Source of the DNA: Porticoccaceae bacterium
Lineage (GTDB): Bacteria > Pseudomonadota > Gammaproteobacteria > Pseudomonadales > Porticoccaceae
Assembly (NCBI GenBank): GCA_024644595.1
Contig: JAHEHL010000010.1
Span: forward strand, 1-64,000
Reading direction: 5' to 3'
DNA length: 64,000 nt
The notes beneath the pieces were generated by a model. The model was given only the letters and a program-made list of their open reading frames with translations. It searched no databases and was not told the DNA's origin. This document shows, piece after piece, positions 1-9,092 of the stretch (positions within the stretch are counted from its first letter, which is position 1; every line of letters starts with the position of its first letter). The translations under genes and the position numbers were made by a program.

Positions 1-55
1 TGACTTGTTTAACCGCCTCAATCTTAAATTCTTCTGGGTATCGCTTTCTGCTCAT
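1..55 (-). CDS. IS3-family transposase OrfA, N-terminal fragment (partial)
   Basis: Eighteen codons are visible, reading MSRKRYPEEFKIEAVKQV. This is the typical start of the helix-turn-helix OrfA protein of IS3/IS911-type transposases, which binds the element ends and is normally joined to the DDE catalytic OrfB by programmed frameshifting. The gene runs off the left edge of the window. An AGAGAGGTGG stretch on the minus strand before the ATG is a plausible ribosome binding site. Whether the element is intact cannot be judged from this fragment. Confidence 0.8.
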   Translation of the reverse strand, partial: MSRKRYPEEFKIEAVKQV

Positions 56-120
56 AATTCCACCTCTCTAGACGCTATTGTGTGCGACTAAAAGGTGTCT
101 AGCAAACTAGTGGCGATTCA
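1..120 (-). mobile_element. End of an IS3-family insertion sequence (cut by window start)
   Basis: The minus strand from 120 inward begins TGAATCGCCACTAG, which resembles the terminal inverted repeats of the IS3 group (TGAACCGCC-type ends), and about 65 bases further in an orfA-type transposase frame starts at 55. Seen: the terminus, the short spacer and the start of the orfA frame. Known: IS3 elements carry orfA just inside the left end. Inferred: the element lies mostly outside the window, so its other end, orfB and target duplication cannot be seen. The bases just outside the element begin GGG. Confidence 0.8.
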
Positions 121-264
121 GGGCTCCTATAGAAGAATAGCCTAACAAAGCGTTGCTGGCGGCGTTAATGTCCGCTCCTGGCCGAAAGCCGCCTCTACCA
201 CCCAACAAAATTGTGTCTCCCTACAATAAGCGATACTTCAGTGTCACTTGATGGAAGTCATAAT

Positions 265-501
265 ATGAAAGTTGATTTGGTTACAAGCCTTAAGCGCCAC
301 GCAACCAAAACCCTCTCTGAGCTGCATGCCTCACAAAAGCTCATTTTGATTGCCCAGCATTGACAGTCTTCAGCCTATCTGGTGGATATTGAAGGCTATG
401 AGTTCCAACAGCGACGGATGCGCATTTTGGAAGGGATCGGCAGAGGTGAGCGTGATATCCAGGAGGGCGTAACGTCGCCTTGGAGTGACAGGGTAGGTTA
501 G
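265..501 (+). pseudogene. Phd/YefM-family antitoxin, broken by an in-frame stop
   Basis: Starting at ATG 265, behind a GGAAG ribosome binding site, the frame reads MKVDLVTSLKRHATKTL and after a TGA at 361-363 (codon 33) continues in the same frame with QSSAYLVDIEGYEF and RILEGIGRGERDIQEG to a TAG at 499-501. Both halves look like one type II antitoxin of the Phd/YefM family. In relatives I remember, the stop position is a Gly (HGQPSAYL-like), so one base change, GGA to TGA, would explain the break. The C-terminal toxin-binding end also looks degenerate, and no RelE/ParE-like toxin follows before the end of rep at 518. It is a decayed addiction module beside an IS3 element. Confidence 0.75.
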
Positions 502-517
502 AAGAGTAGCGCGAGAC

Positions 518-2542
518 TTACCCAAACAGCGATTTCAGCGCCGCCAATGATTCCTCGCCCTTGGCTTTGTTTTCTTCTTCACTGATCGGCTCGCCGCCGC
601 CAATTCTGATTAAATCGTCTTTTGGTAGTTCGTCAATAAAGCGGCTGGGTGTGGTGGCTGATGTTTCGCCAAACTGGGTGCGCTGTCGGGCGCTGGTCAT
701 GGTTAATGTGCGCTGGGCTCTGGTGATGCCCACATAGGCCAGCCGTCGCTCTTCTTCTATCTGGCCGCCTTCCACGCTGTTTTTGTGGGGTAGGATTTCT
801 TCTTCCATGCCGATCATAAATACATGCAGAAATTCCAGACCTTTGGCGGCGTGGAGGGTGAGCAGCTGGACTTTGTCGTCGGCTGATTCTTCCTCTTCGC
901 GATCGAGAATATCTCTGAGGATCAATTTGGCGATGGCATTTTCGATTTTGCTGTCGCCGCTGTCTGCCGTGCTTTCATCGTTCTTTAATACTTTGGCTAA
1001 TTGGTTGAGCAAAAACTGCACGTTTTCCCAGCGCTTTTGCGCAACGTGGTCGCTGCTGGCATTTTGGTGCAGCCAGCCGAGATAGTCGGCGTCGTCGAGC
1101 ATTTCATTGATGGCATCGATCGAGTTGCCGTTGTAGGCGCTTTTTTGGACATTTTGCATCCAGTGTTTAAAGCGTTTGAGTCGCTCCAGATTGGCGGCGG
1201 GCACGCTGGCACTAAGGCCGACTTCATCGATTGCATCATAGAGTGAGAGGTTGCGTTTGTTGCTGTACTCACCGAGTTTTTCCAAGGTGGTGGGGCCGAT
1301 CTGACGCCGTGGCGTGTTAATAATGCGCAGCAGGGCGTTGTCGTCATCCGGGTTAACAATGAGACGCAGGTAGGCCATCACATCTTTGATTTCGGTTTTG
1401 GCATAGAAGCTTTGCCCGCCGGTTATTTCGTAGGGGATGCTCTGTGCCTGCAGCTTGATTTCGACCAACTTGGCCTGATAGTTACCGCGATAGAGCACAG
1501 CAAAGTCGCTGTATTTACAGCGCCGCTTGAGGCGCATATCAATAATTTCATTGACCACACGCTCGCATTCACTTTCTTCGTTGTCGCTGGTAATAAAGCG
1601 CAGTGGATCGCCGTAGCCGAGTTCACTCCACAGTGCTTTGCTGATCAGGTGGGGGTTGTTGTCGATCAATGTGTTGGCGGCTTTAAGTATGCGGCCGGTG
1701 GAGCGGTAGTTTTGCTCAAGCTTAATAATATTGAGAGTGGGAAAATCGGTCTGCAGTTGCATAAGGTTTTCCGGGCGGGCACCACGCCAGGCATAGATTG
1801 ACTGGTCATCGTCGCCGACCACGGTGAGTGCCTGTTTTTCATTAACCAGGGTTTTCACCAGTTCGTATTGGGCGAGGTTGGTGTCTTGATATTCATCTAC
1901 CAACAGATAGCGTATGCGTCGCTGCCATTTGGCGAGCACTTCAGGGTGGTCGCGGAACAACAGCACCGGAGTCATGATCAGGTCGTCAAAATCAACCGCG
2001 TTGTACGCTTTTAGCGCGCGCTGATAACGCTCATATAACAGTGCGATGCCCTGTTCGCCGCTGCTCTCGGCTCTGCTGCTGGCGTGACCTGGGTCGAGCA
2101 GGCCGTTTTTCCAATTGGAGATGCTGTTTTGCACTGTATCGATGAGTTTTTCATCCAGCTCGCTGTGGCGCACCATTAATTCTTTAAGCAGGTTGCGGCA
2201 GTCCTCTTGGTCGAGAATCGAGAAGCCCGCTTTAAACCCGAGGGTTTTAATTTCGCTGCGAATAATAGTCAGACCGAGATTGTGGAAAGTGGATACGGTC
2301 AAACCGCGAGCTTTATCTGAAGGCAGCAGTTTGCCTACTCGCGCTTTCATTTCCCGGGCGGCTTTGTTGGTAAATGTCACCGCTGCAATATTGCGCGCGG
2401 GAATGCCGCAGTCTTCGACGAGATAGGCAATTTTGCGGGTGATAACGCTGGTTTTGCCACTGCCGGCACCGGCCAGCACCAGCAGTGGGCCATCGATATA
2501 CTTCAGCGCCGCCTGCTGCTGGGGGTTGAGATTTTGGGCCAT
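518..2542 (-). CDS. rep: ATP-dependent DNA helicase Rep
   Basis: A 674-residue superfamily 1A helicase that unwinds DNA 3'-to-5' and clears proteins ahead of replication forks. Walker A GAGSGKT is at residues 25-31, the DEXX-box VDEYQD near 215-220, the motif III region GDDDQSIYAWRGA near 243-255, and the C-terminal motifs TLHAAKGLEF and YVGITRAQ are intact. Length and the Rep-style start (LNPQQQAAL) favour Rep over UvrD, which is longer and has a different C-terminus. It is the last gene of a minus-strand run, 22 bases after valS, so it is probably co-transcribed. An AAAGAG stretch before the ATG is a reasonable ribosome binding site. No intrinsic terminator was seen between its stop and the antitoxin remnant. 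Confidence 0.93.
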   Translation of the reverse strand: MAQNLNPQQQAALKYIDGPLLVLAGAGSGKTSVITRKIAYLVEDCGIPARNIAAVTFTNKAAREMKARVGKLLPSDKARGLTVSTFHNLGLTIIRSEIKTLGFKAGFSILDQEDCRNLLKELMVRHSELDEKLIDTVQNSISNWKNGLLDPGHASSRAESSGEQGIALLYERYQRALKAYNAVDFDDLIMTPVLLFRDHPEVLAKWQRRIRYLLVDEYQDTNLAQYELVKTLVNEKQALTVVGDDDQSIYAWRGARPENLMQLQTDFPTLNIIKLEQNYRSTGRILKAANTLIDNNPHLISKALWSELGYGDPLRFITSDNEESECERVVNEIIDMRLKRRCKYSDFAVLYRGNYQAKLVEIKLQAQSIPYEITGGQSFYAKTEIKDVMAYLRLIVNPDDDNALLRIINTPRRQIGPTTLEKLGEYSNKRNLSLYDAIDEVGLSASVPAANLERLKRFKHWMQNVQKSAYNGNSIDAINEMLDDADYLGWLHQNASSDHVAQKRWENVQFLLNQLAKVLKNDESTADSGDSKIENAIAKLILRDILDREEEESADDKVQLLTLHAAKGLEFLHVFMIGMEEEILPHKNSVEGGQIEEERRLAYVGITRAQRTLTMTSARQRTQFGETSATTPSRFIDELPKDDLIRIGGGEPISEEENKAKGEESLAALKSLFG

Positions 2543-2564
2543 GGAAGTGCTCTTTGTTGTAGGG

Positions 2565-5447
2565 CTAGGCCATCTCGGAAATAGCGTTGCGTTTCTCGTT
2601 TAGTTGCGTCAGAGAACTTTCAAAGTCAGTCAGCTTTTGACGCTCTTTGGCAACGACCTCTGTCGGTGCGTTGTCGACAAACTTAGCATTGCTGAGTTTG
2701 CCTGTGAGCTTTTTGACTTCGATAGAAATTTTTTCGATCTCGCGATCGAGACGGGCCAGCTCGGCGTCAACGTCAATCAAGCCGGCCATCGGCACCAGAA
2801 TTTCCAGATCGCCGGCCAGCGCTGTGGCGCAGAGTGGTGCATCACTGGCATTGTCGAGCCAGGTAATCGACTCGAGACTGGCGAGCTTGCTGAGGAACTG
2901 ACGGTTTTCATCGAGACGACGCTTGTCGGTGCTGTCGCCATGCGCAATAAAGATCGGCAGCGCTTTGGCGGGAGAGATATTCATTTCGCCGCGGATATTG
3001 CGCACACCAACAACGACCTGTTTAACCCATTCGATATCGTCAATCGCGGCCTGATCGACTTGGCTGTTATCGGCCACCGGGAAAGGTTGCAGCATAATCG
3101 TGTCGCCGTCGGGATTGAGTTCAATGCCGGCCAGTGGGGCGATGCTCTGCCAGATTTCTTCGGTAATAAATGGCAGCATTGGGTGCGCCAGTCGCAGGAT
3201 CGCTTCAAGCACACGCACCAGTGTGCGGCGAGTGCCTTTTTGAATGGCTGGGTCGCCATTCTCGTCCCAGAGCACGGGCTTGGACAGTTCCAGGTACCAG
3301 TCGCAGTATTCGTTCCAGATAAAGTCATAGAGCGCCTGAGTGGCGAGGTCGAATCGGTAGTTCTCGATGGCGGCTGTGACGTCACTTTCCGCTGTTTGCA
3401 GGCGCGAAATAATCCAGCGATCCGCCAGTGTTAGTTGGTAGTCATTGGCGTTGTCCTGGCCGCAGTCAAGATTGCCTTGCTCGCCGGTCGCGTTCATCAA
3501 CACATAGCGCGAGGCGTTCCAGATTTTGTTGCAGAAGTTTCTGTAGCCTTCCAGGCGCTTCATATCCCAGTTGATATCGCGGCCAGTGGAGGTCAGTGCG
3601 CAGAGGGTGAAGCGCAGGGCGTCTGAACCGTGCGGTTCAATGCCTTCGGGAAACTGCTTGCGGGTGCGGCTGGCAATCTTTTGCGCCAGCTGGGGTTGCA
3701 TCATGTTGCCGGTACGTTTTTCCAGAAGCGCTTCGATGTCGATACCATCGATCATGTCGAGTGGGTCGAGTACATTGCCTTTGGACTTGGACATTTTCTG
3801 TCCGGTCTCATCACGGATCAGGCCGGTGACATAGACCGTTTTAAACGGGACTTCGGGCTCGCCATTTTCATCTTTGATCAGGTGCATGGACATCATCACC
3901 ATGCGGGCTACCCAGAAGAAAATAATATCGAAACCGGTGACCAGCACATCGGTGGGGTGGAAGGTTTTCAGGCGCTCGGTCTGTTCTGGCCAGCCCTGGG
4001 TGCCAAAGGTCCACAGAGCAGAGCTGAACCAGGTGTCCAGCACGTCTTCATCTTGTTTGAGGGCGATGTCGCCCAGATTGTATTTGGTGCGCACATCGGC
4101 TTCGCTTTTGCCGACGTAGGCTTTGCCGGCGTCGTCGTACCAGGCGGGAATTTGATGGCCCCACCAAAGCTGGCGTGAGATACACCAGTCCTGAATATTG
4201 CGCATCCAGGAGAAGTACATGTTTTCATATTGCTGCGGGACAAATTTAATGCGCCCATCTTCGACTGCTTCGATGGCTGGGCCGGCCAATTTCTTTGCAT
4301 CAACATACCACTGGTTGGTCAGCAGCGGTTCGATCACCACGCCGCCGCGATCGCCATAGGGCACGGTCATGTCGTTTTCTTCAATTTTTTCCAGCAGCCC
4401 CAGTGTTTCAAAGTCGGCGACTATTTCACGACGTGCGGCGAAGCGTTCCATGCCGCGATATTTCTCCGGCAGGGTGCTGTCGATGTCATCGTTGTCACTG
4501 CCATCGCTGTTGACGCATTCAGCACTCTGACGAATATCGGCATTGGTGGTGAGAATATTGATCATCGGTAGCTGATGGCGCTGTCCGACTTCATAGTCAT
4601 TGAAGTCGTGTGCTGGAGTGATCTTGACACAGCCGGTGCCTTTTTTCATATCGGCGTAGTCGTCGCCAACAATTGGAATTAGCCTGCCCAGCAAAGGTAA
4701 TTCCACAAACTGGCCAATCAGGTTTTTATAGCGAGGGTCGTCCGGATTAACGGCTACGCCGGTGTCGCCGAGCATGGTCTCAGGGCGCGTGGTGGCGACC
4801 ACAATATAATCTTTGCCATCAGCGGTTGTCGCGCCATTGGCCAGCGGGTAACGCAGGTGCCACATCTTGCCTTTGACTTCGCGATTTTCGACTTCAAGAT
4901 CCGAGATGGCGGTGTGCAGTTTTGGGTCCCAGTTAACCAGTCGCTTGCCACGATAGATCAGGCCGTCATTGTGCAGGCGCACAAAGGCTTCCTGCACAGC
5001 GTTATAGAAACCGTCGTCCATGGTGAAGCGCTCGGTTTCCCAGTCGACGGAATTGCCGAGACGACGCATCTGTTGGGTAATGGTGCCGCCGGACTCTTCT
5101 TTCCACTCCCAAATTTTTTCGATAAATTTTTCACGCCCCAGCGCTTCGCGACCTGGTTGCTCTTCGCTGGCGAGTTTGCGCTCGACAACCATCTGTGTGG
5201 CGATGCCGGCGTGATCGGTTCCCACTTGCCAGAGTGCGTTTTTGCCTTTCATGCGCTGATAGCGGGTCAGGGCATCCATAATGCCGTGCTGCAACGCATG
5301 GCCGATATGCAGGCTGCCGGTCACATTGGGTGGTGGAATAACAATGCTGTAGGACTCCCCCTCACCGCTGGGGGCAAAGTAACCGCGCTCTTCCCAGGTT
5401 TTGTACCATTTACTTTCGATGTCTTGGGGGTGGAATGTTTTTTCCAT
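2565..5447 (-). CDS. valS: Valyl-tRNA synthetase
   Basis: A 960-residue class Ia aminoacyl-tRNA synthetase charging tRNA-Val. The HIGH signature is at residues 47-50 (LHIGHA) and KMSKS at 551-555, with the editing (CP1) domain between them. The last about 75 residues form the Lys/Glu-rich coiled-coil arm typical of ValRS ([15 protein letters not shown] onwards). Length matches the family. It lies in the gammaproteobacterial order pepA-holC-unknown-valS. The 87 bases upstream contain a perfect TATAAT (5494-5499 on the minus strand), so it may have its own promoter in addition to read-through. Confidence 0.96.
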   Translation of the reverse strand: MEKTFHPQDIESKWYKTWEERGYFAPSGEGESYSIVIPPPNVTGSLHIGHALQHGIMDALTRYQRMKGKNALWQVGTDHAGIATQMVVERKLASEEQPGREALGREKFIEKIWEWKEESGGTITQQMRRLGNSVDWETERFTMDDGFYNAVQEAFVRLHNDGLIYRGKRLVNWDPKLHTAISDLEVENREVKGKMWHLRYPLANGATTADGKDYIVVATTRPETMLGDTGVAVNPDDPRYKNLIGQFVELPLLGRLIPIVGDDYADMKKGTGCVKITPAHDFNDYEVGQRHQLPMINILTTNADIRQSAECVNSDGSDNDDIDSTLPEKYRGMERFAARREIVADFETLGLLEKIEENDMTVPYGDRGGVVIEPLLTNQWYVDAKKLAGPAIEAVEDGRIKFVPQQYENMYFSWMRNIQDWCISRQLWWGHQIPAWYDDAGKAYVGKSEADVRTKYNLGDIALKQDEDVLDTWFSSALWTFGTQGWPEQTERLKTFHPTDVLVTGFDIIFFWVARMVMMSMHLIKDENGEPEVPFKTVYVTGLIRDETGQKMSKSKGNVLDPLDMIDGIDIEALLEKRTGNMMQPQLAQKIASRTRKQFPEGIEPHGSDALRFTLCALTSTGRDINWDMKRLEGYRNFCNKIWNASRYVLMNATGEQGNLDCGQDNANDYQLTLADRWIISRLQTAESDVTAAIENYRFDLATQALYDFIWNEYCDWYLELSKPVLWDENGDPAIQKGTRRTLVRVLEAILRLAHPMLPFITEEIWQSIAPLAGIELNPDGDTIMLQPFPVADNSQVDQAAIDDIEWVKQVVVGVRNIRGEMNISPAKALPIFIAHGDSTDKRRLDENRQFLSKLASLESITWLDNASDAPLCATALAGDLEILVPMAGLIDVDAELARLDREIEKISIEVKKLTGKLSNAKFVDNAPTEVVAKERQKLTDFESSLTQLNEKRNAISEMA

Positions 5448-5493
5448 TAGTGGGCTCGGTTATCCATTTTGAAGGTCATTTTTGTAGCTGAAG

Positions 5494-5499
5494 ATTATA
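5494..5499 (-). promoter_or_regulatory. Possible valS promoter -10 box
   Basis: The minus strand reads TATAAT here, 47 bases before the valS start. No good -35 hexamer is seen at 16-18 bases upstream (best TAGCGG), so this is a weak call. Confidence 0.25.
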
Positions 5500-5534
5500 G
5501 GTGTTGACGGCGTCTGCCGCTAGCGCTGCGATGA

Positions 5535-5963
5535 TTAACTGTCGCGATTGGACTGGTCCTGGCGATTAAATCGCTCACGCACCATGGTGCGAATCTTGTC
5601 GCGCAAAAGCTGGTCGACTCGCGGACGTATTTTGTTCATCAGTTTGTTGACGATGGCGTTTATCTGGGTGTCATTTGCTGTTTGCGGGGCGCTGTGTTGG
5701 TCGAAAAGATGCTGCTGTGCCTGGTTAAACTGTTCCAGCAGTTTACGCTCTTCGTCAATTTCACGATCGACTACATCACTTGGAATGGGTATTTCAATGC
5801 TGTTGGCATGATCTTCAGAGAGGCTGCCAGGCAAGGTTAGATTTGTTTTGCTGCTGGCCTTGTCAGCGGCTTTGGAGAGCAGGTTGTCGTGCAGGGAATA
5901 GAGGTCGTCGAGCAGTTCTTCGAGGTTGGCAAGGTCGCTGGTGGGCTCGATTTTGTCACTCAT
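5535..5963 (-). CDS. Conserved protein of unknown function between holC and valS
   Basis: A 142-residue, highly charged, probably cytoplasmic protein without signal peptide or membrane segment. The first about 35 residues (LANLEELLDDLYSLHDNLL) and the last about 40 (VNKLMNKIRPRVDQLLRDKI) look helical, with a Ser/Thr/Gln-rich middle. I do not recognise a domain. Its ATG shares one base with the holC stop (TGATG), which indicates translational coupling. Pseudomonas has a gene of unknown function in the same slot (PA3833 by memory). The position next to the polymerase III chi subunit is suggestive but proves nothing about function. Confidence 0.75.
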   Translation of the reverse strand: MSDKIEPTSDLANLEELLDDLYSLHDNLLSKAADKASSKTNLTLPGSLSEDHANSIEIPIPSDVVDREIDEERKLLEQFNQAQQHLFDQHSAPQTANDTQINAIVNKLMNKIRPRVDQLLRDKIRTMVRERFNRQDQSNRDS

Positions 5964-6391
5964 CAGGGTTTAAATTTTTCCGTAAGATCGTGGAAGCTTA
6001 AAGGATAGCCACGCTCTTTGTAAAACTTGAAGCTGTCACGCTTGGCCTGTTCGTAATCGGGTTGCGGGTAGATAACTTCCATAACCCGCTCGAAGCGACT
6101 GAACCAGGTGGGTATCTGCGGCTGCAAGTTGATCAGAATGCCGTGGTGTTCGCCGGGGTCACTGTCTGCGGTGATGGCAACGGGATGGTTTTCAGCGCCC
6201 ACGCCGTGTGGCACAAAAGCACTGGCCTGGAAGTCCCAGAGCATTTTGTTGAGTTGCTCAGCTGTTTCTGTATCGGCCACTAGACATAACACCTGTTGCT
6301 TGGCATTCAGGGCTTTTTGCGTTAACTGACACACCAGTGCCAGGGCAACCTGGAGGTCGCCCGACAACTTGTAAAAAGAGACACTGGTCAT
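5963..6391 (-). CDS. holC: DNA polymerase III chi subunit
   Basis: A 142-residue protein matching HolC from its first residues (TSVSFYKLSGD) through the RossmannoId core (VLCLVADTETAEQLNKMLW, FVPHG, PVAI) to the C-terminal YKERGYPLSFHDL. Chi links the clamp-loader complex, through psi (HolD), to SSB on the lagging strand. Two of its partners are also in the window: ssb at 40225 and a HolD-like gene at 27307. It lies 20 bases after pepA and overlaps the next gene by one base, as in the classic pepA-holC-valS operon. Confidence 0.92.
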   Translation of the reverse strand: MTSVSFYKLSGDLQVALALVCQLTQKALNAKQQVLCLVADTETAEQLNKMLWDFQASAFVPHGVGAENHPVAITADSDPGEHHGILINLQPQIPTWFSRFERVMEVIYPQPDYEQAKRDSFKFYKERGYPLSFHDLTEKFKP

Positions 6392-6411
6392 ATTGTGCTT
6401 TTACGGTACGT

Positions 6412-7881
6412 TTATTGTGCTTTGCTGCGCAGGTAGTCCATCAGGATTGGAACCGGTCGTCCGGTTGCACCTTTGGCGGCGCCAGATACCCAGGCGGTGC
6501 CGGCGACATCGAGATGGGCCCACTTATATTTTTTGGTGAAGCGGGCCAGGAAACAGGCTGCGGTAATCGTGCCTGCCTGAGGGCCACCAATGTTGGCCAT
6601 GTCGGCAAAGTTGCTTTTCAGCAGCTCATCGTATTCGTCCCACAAAGGTAGTCGCCAGGCGCGGTCGCCACTGCGTGTGCCGCTGCTGAGCAGCTGCTCG
6701 GCGAGTTCGTCATCGTTCGACAGCATGCCGGCAGTCACTTTGCCGAGTGCGCCAATCACTGCCCCGGTGAGGGTGGCGATGTCAATGACACTTTCAGGCT
6801 TGAAGCGTTCGGCGTAGGTGAGTGCGTCACAGAGAATCAGTCGGCCTTCTGCGTCGGTGTTTAAAATTTCGATAGTCTGACCAGACATGCTGGTGACGAC
6901 ATCGCCAGGTTTGGTGGCGTGTCCATTGGGCATGTTTTCAACAGCGGGAATAATGCCGACGACGTTGATTGGCATCTGGGTTTCGATCAGGGCGTTGATA
7001 ACGCCAATTACCGAGGCGCCGCCACACATGTCGTATTTCATTTCGTCCATACCACCGCCGGGCTTGAGACTGATGCCGCCAGTGTCGAAAGTTACCGCTT
7101 TGCCGACCAGAACCACCGGCTTAACACTGGCCTTGGCGCCGGAATATTTAATCACAATAAGGTGTCCGGGCTGATCTGAGCCGGCGCTAACCGAGAGCAG
7201 AGAACCCATGTTGAGTTTTGTCATCTGCGCTTCACTGAGCACTGTGGTGGTGACTTTTGCCACGCCTTTGGCCAGAGTTTTGGCCTGGTCGGCGAGATAG
7301 CTCGGCGTGCAGATATTGGCCGGCAGATTGCCCAGCTGTCTTGCGGCATTCATGCCATTGCCCACCGCGGCGCCATAGCTGAGGCCTTTTTTGGCTGCGC
7401 TGGCTTCTGACTTGCCGGGCGCCCAATAAGTGAGGGTCTTCAATTTAATGGTTTTAGTTTTTTGCTGGCCTTTGGGGACATGGCTGTAGTGGTAGCTGGC
7501 AGTTTGCACTGAGCGCGAGACAATGCCTGCTTCCCACTCGGCGTCTGCGCCGAGTCCTTCTCCAACCCAGACGGCTTTTGCGCTTGGCGTTTTCAGCAGC
7601 GCGGCGGCACCGGCTTCAATCACTTTAATCTGCTGTTGGATAGTTGTTGCGCCCTCGGTGCCAAGCAGGATAATCCGCTTGCCGCTGGCGCCGGGAATAT
7701 GCATGACTAGCGTCTCGGCGAGCTTGCCGCTGAAATCACCGGCTTTAATCAGTGAGGAGATTGCGCCGTCCAGGGAACCATCCAGTGCTGCAGCACTGTC
7801 TTTTAGTTGTGGGCCGGTCGGGAGAATGAGAGAATCCGCTTTAATATTTAACAGCTGTGCTGAAGATGCATTAAAATCCAT
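6412..7881 (-). CDS. pepA: Leucyl aminopeptidase (cytosol aminopeptidase, M17)
   Basis: A 489-residue M17 metallopeptidase removing N-terminal residues from peptides. In E. coli and relatives the protein also acts as a DNA-binding regulator and in XerCD recombination; that role is not testable here. The two-metal site is complete: K261, D266, D284, D343 and E345, with catalytic K273 and R347 in the NTDAEGRL signature (341-348). It is the first gene of the minus-strand pepA-holC-unknown-valS-rep run and is divergent from lptF across 92 bases that hold a good promoter for it. Confidence 0.95.
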   Translation of the reverse strand: MDFNASSAQLLNIKADSLILPTGPQLKDSAAALDGSLDGAISSLIKAGDFSGKLAETLVMHIPGASGKRIILLGTEGATTIQQQIKVIEAGAAALLKTPSAKAVWVGEGLGADAEWEAGIVSRSVQTASYHYSHVPKGQQKTKTIKLKTLTYWAPGKSEASAAKKGLSYGAAVGNGMNAARQLGNLPANICTPSYLADQAKTLAKGVAKVTTTVLSEAQMTKLNMGSLLSVSAGSDQPGHLIVIKYSGAKASVKPVVLVGKAVTFDTGGISLKPGGGMDEMKYDMCGGASVIGVINALIETQMPINVVGIIPAVENMPNGHATKPGDVVTSMSGQTIEILNTDAEGRLILCDALTYAERFKPESVIDIATLTGAVIGALGKVTAGMLSNDDELAEQLLSSGTRSGDRAWRLPLWDEYDELLKSNFADMANIGGPQAGTITAACFLARFTKKYKWAHLDVAGTAWVSGAAKGATGRPVPILMDYLRSKAQ

Positions 7882-7926
7882 TGTTCAGTCCGTAAAGTTG
7901 TTGTTTTGTAGGTGAGAATGGTCGAA

Positions 7927-7955
7927 ACAATACCATCTTGCGTCACCACACCCAA
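7927..7955 (-). promoter_or_regulatory. Predicted promoter of pepA operon
   Basis: On the minus strand TTGGGT (7955-7950) is followed after 17 bases by TATTGT (7932-7927). The -10 lies 45 bases before the pepA ATG. Judged by eye against the sigma-70 consensus. Confidence 0.4.
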
Positions 7956-7965
7956 GGGATATAAA
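7938..7965 (+). promoter_or_regulatory. Predicted promoter of lptFG
   Basis: TTGCGT (7938-7943), 16 bases, then TATAAA (7960-7965). The expected start of transcription, about 7971-7973, falls almost on the GTG start codon of lptF at 7974, which has no Shine-Dalgarno sequence. This promoter, if used, would give an essentially leaderless lptF message. Confidence 0.4.
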
Positions 7966-7973
7966 CCCATCCA

Positions 7974-9092
7974 GTGATTATTTTTCGTTACCTCTGTCGT
8001 GAAATTCTCTCTGCCACAGTGGCGGTTTGCGTGATCCTGCTGTTGGTGTTGATGAGCGGTCGTTTTGTCAAATATCTGGCCAAAGCGGTGGCGGGCGATA
8101 TGGACCCGAATACCATTTTTGCCATGATCGGTTACCGCATTCCCGGTTTCCTCGAGTTGACGCTACCACTGGCCTTTTTCCTCGCGGTATTGCTTTCCTT
8201 TGGTCGTCTCTACGTGCAGAACGAAATGAGTGTGTTGCGTGCCTGCGGCGTGTCGGAAAAACGCCTGATGGGTTATGCCTTGATTTTGGCGTCGCTGTTT
8301 GCTGTCGCCACTGGCTGGTTGAGTCTGTCGATTTCGCCAGCGGGCCACGCGCGTGCCGAAGCTCTGTTTGAGGCGGAGAAAGCGCGCAGTGAACTGGATA
8401 AATTGATGCCGAAAAAGTTTTATCAATTGTCTCAGGGCCAGGGAGTCACCTATGCGGAAGCTGTGACTGAGGGTCGTGAGTTGAATGATATTTTTTTGGC
8501 GATGTCGACGGGGAGTCGAGAGAATTCAGATCGACGTTTGATTTTGGTGCTTGCCGATAAAGGTCGCCAACAACAGGCTGAGGGCAGTTCCGATCGCTAT
8601 CTGGTGATGGATGAAGGTTATCGCATCGAGGGTGTTCCCGGCCAGAATGACTATCAGATTACCTATTTTGAGCAGTACGGGTCGCGTCTTCAGGATAAGC
8701 AGCCAGTGACCGGCAAAACCAAGATTGATGCGTTGGCGACTGAGCAGTTGCTGGGTTCAACGGATCCGGAGTTGCAGGCTACGCTGCAGTGGCGCCTGTC
8801 TATTCCGCTGATGTTGATTGTGGTCACGATTTTGGCGGTGCCGTTGAGTCGAACCAATAATCGCCAGGGCCGCTATGGCAAATTGTTGCCCGCGATTGTG
8901 CTGTATTTTACCTATCTGGTTGCCCTGAATGGGATGCGCGGAGCGATTGAATCCGGTGCGATTCCCGCTGCCGTGACGCTGTTGCCAGTGCATGGCATTT
9001 ATCTGGGTATTGCGTTGTTACTGCTGAGATCCGGTGGCCCGAAAAAAACGCGGCTAACCAGGCCGGTTGCCAACAGTGGGGTGGCCTCATGA
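7974..9092 (+). CDS. lptF: LPS export ABC transporter permease LptF
   Basis: A 372-residue inner-membrane protein of the YjgP/YjgQ family. LptF with LptG forms the membrane part of LptB2FG, which extracts lipopolysaccharide from the inner membrane. The N-terminus (IIFRYLCREIL, then a long hydrophobic helix) and the GRFVKYLAKAVAG stretch are LptF hallmarks. About three N-terminal membrane helices, a periplasmic beta-jellyroll domain (about residues 125-260) and three C-terminal helices can be made out. The start is GTG; family alignment by eye supports it although no ribosome binding site is visible. It overlaps lptG by 4 bases (ATGA). Confidence 0.93.
   Translation: MIIFRYLCREILSATVAVCVILLLVLMSGRFVKYLAKAVAGDMDPNTIFAMIGYRIPGFLELTLPLAFFLAVLLSFGRLYVQNEMSVLRACGVSEKRLMGYALILASLFAVATGWLSLSISPAGHARAEALFEAEKARSELDKLMPKKFYQLSQGQGVTYAEAVTEGRELNDIFLAMSTGSRENSDRRLILVLADKGRQQQAEGSSDRYLVMDEGYRIEGVPGQNDYQITYFEQYGSRLQDKQPVTGKTKIDALATEQLLGSTDPELQATLQWRLSIPLMLIVVTILAVPLSRTNNRQGRYGKLLPAIVLYFTYLVALNGMRGAIESGAIPAAVTLLPVHGIYLGIALLLLRSGGPKKTRLTRPVANSGVAS

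Noticed and set aside
140-169. GCCTAAC followed by GCGTTAAT, reminiscent of an integron attC site
   Set aside because: The two core-like sequences are only about 15 bases apart, the second is not GTTAGGC, and there is no long imperfect palindrome or integrase nearby.
2604-3434. Long plus-strand open frame opposite valS
   Set aside because: It is fully antisense to a certain valS gene, has no family resemblance, and such frames are expected opposite long GC-balanced genes. The same applies to frames opposite ileS (54426-55094), uvrA and pnt genes.
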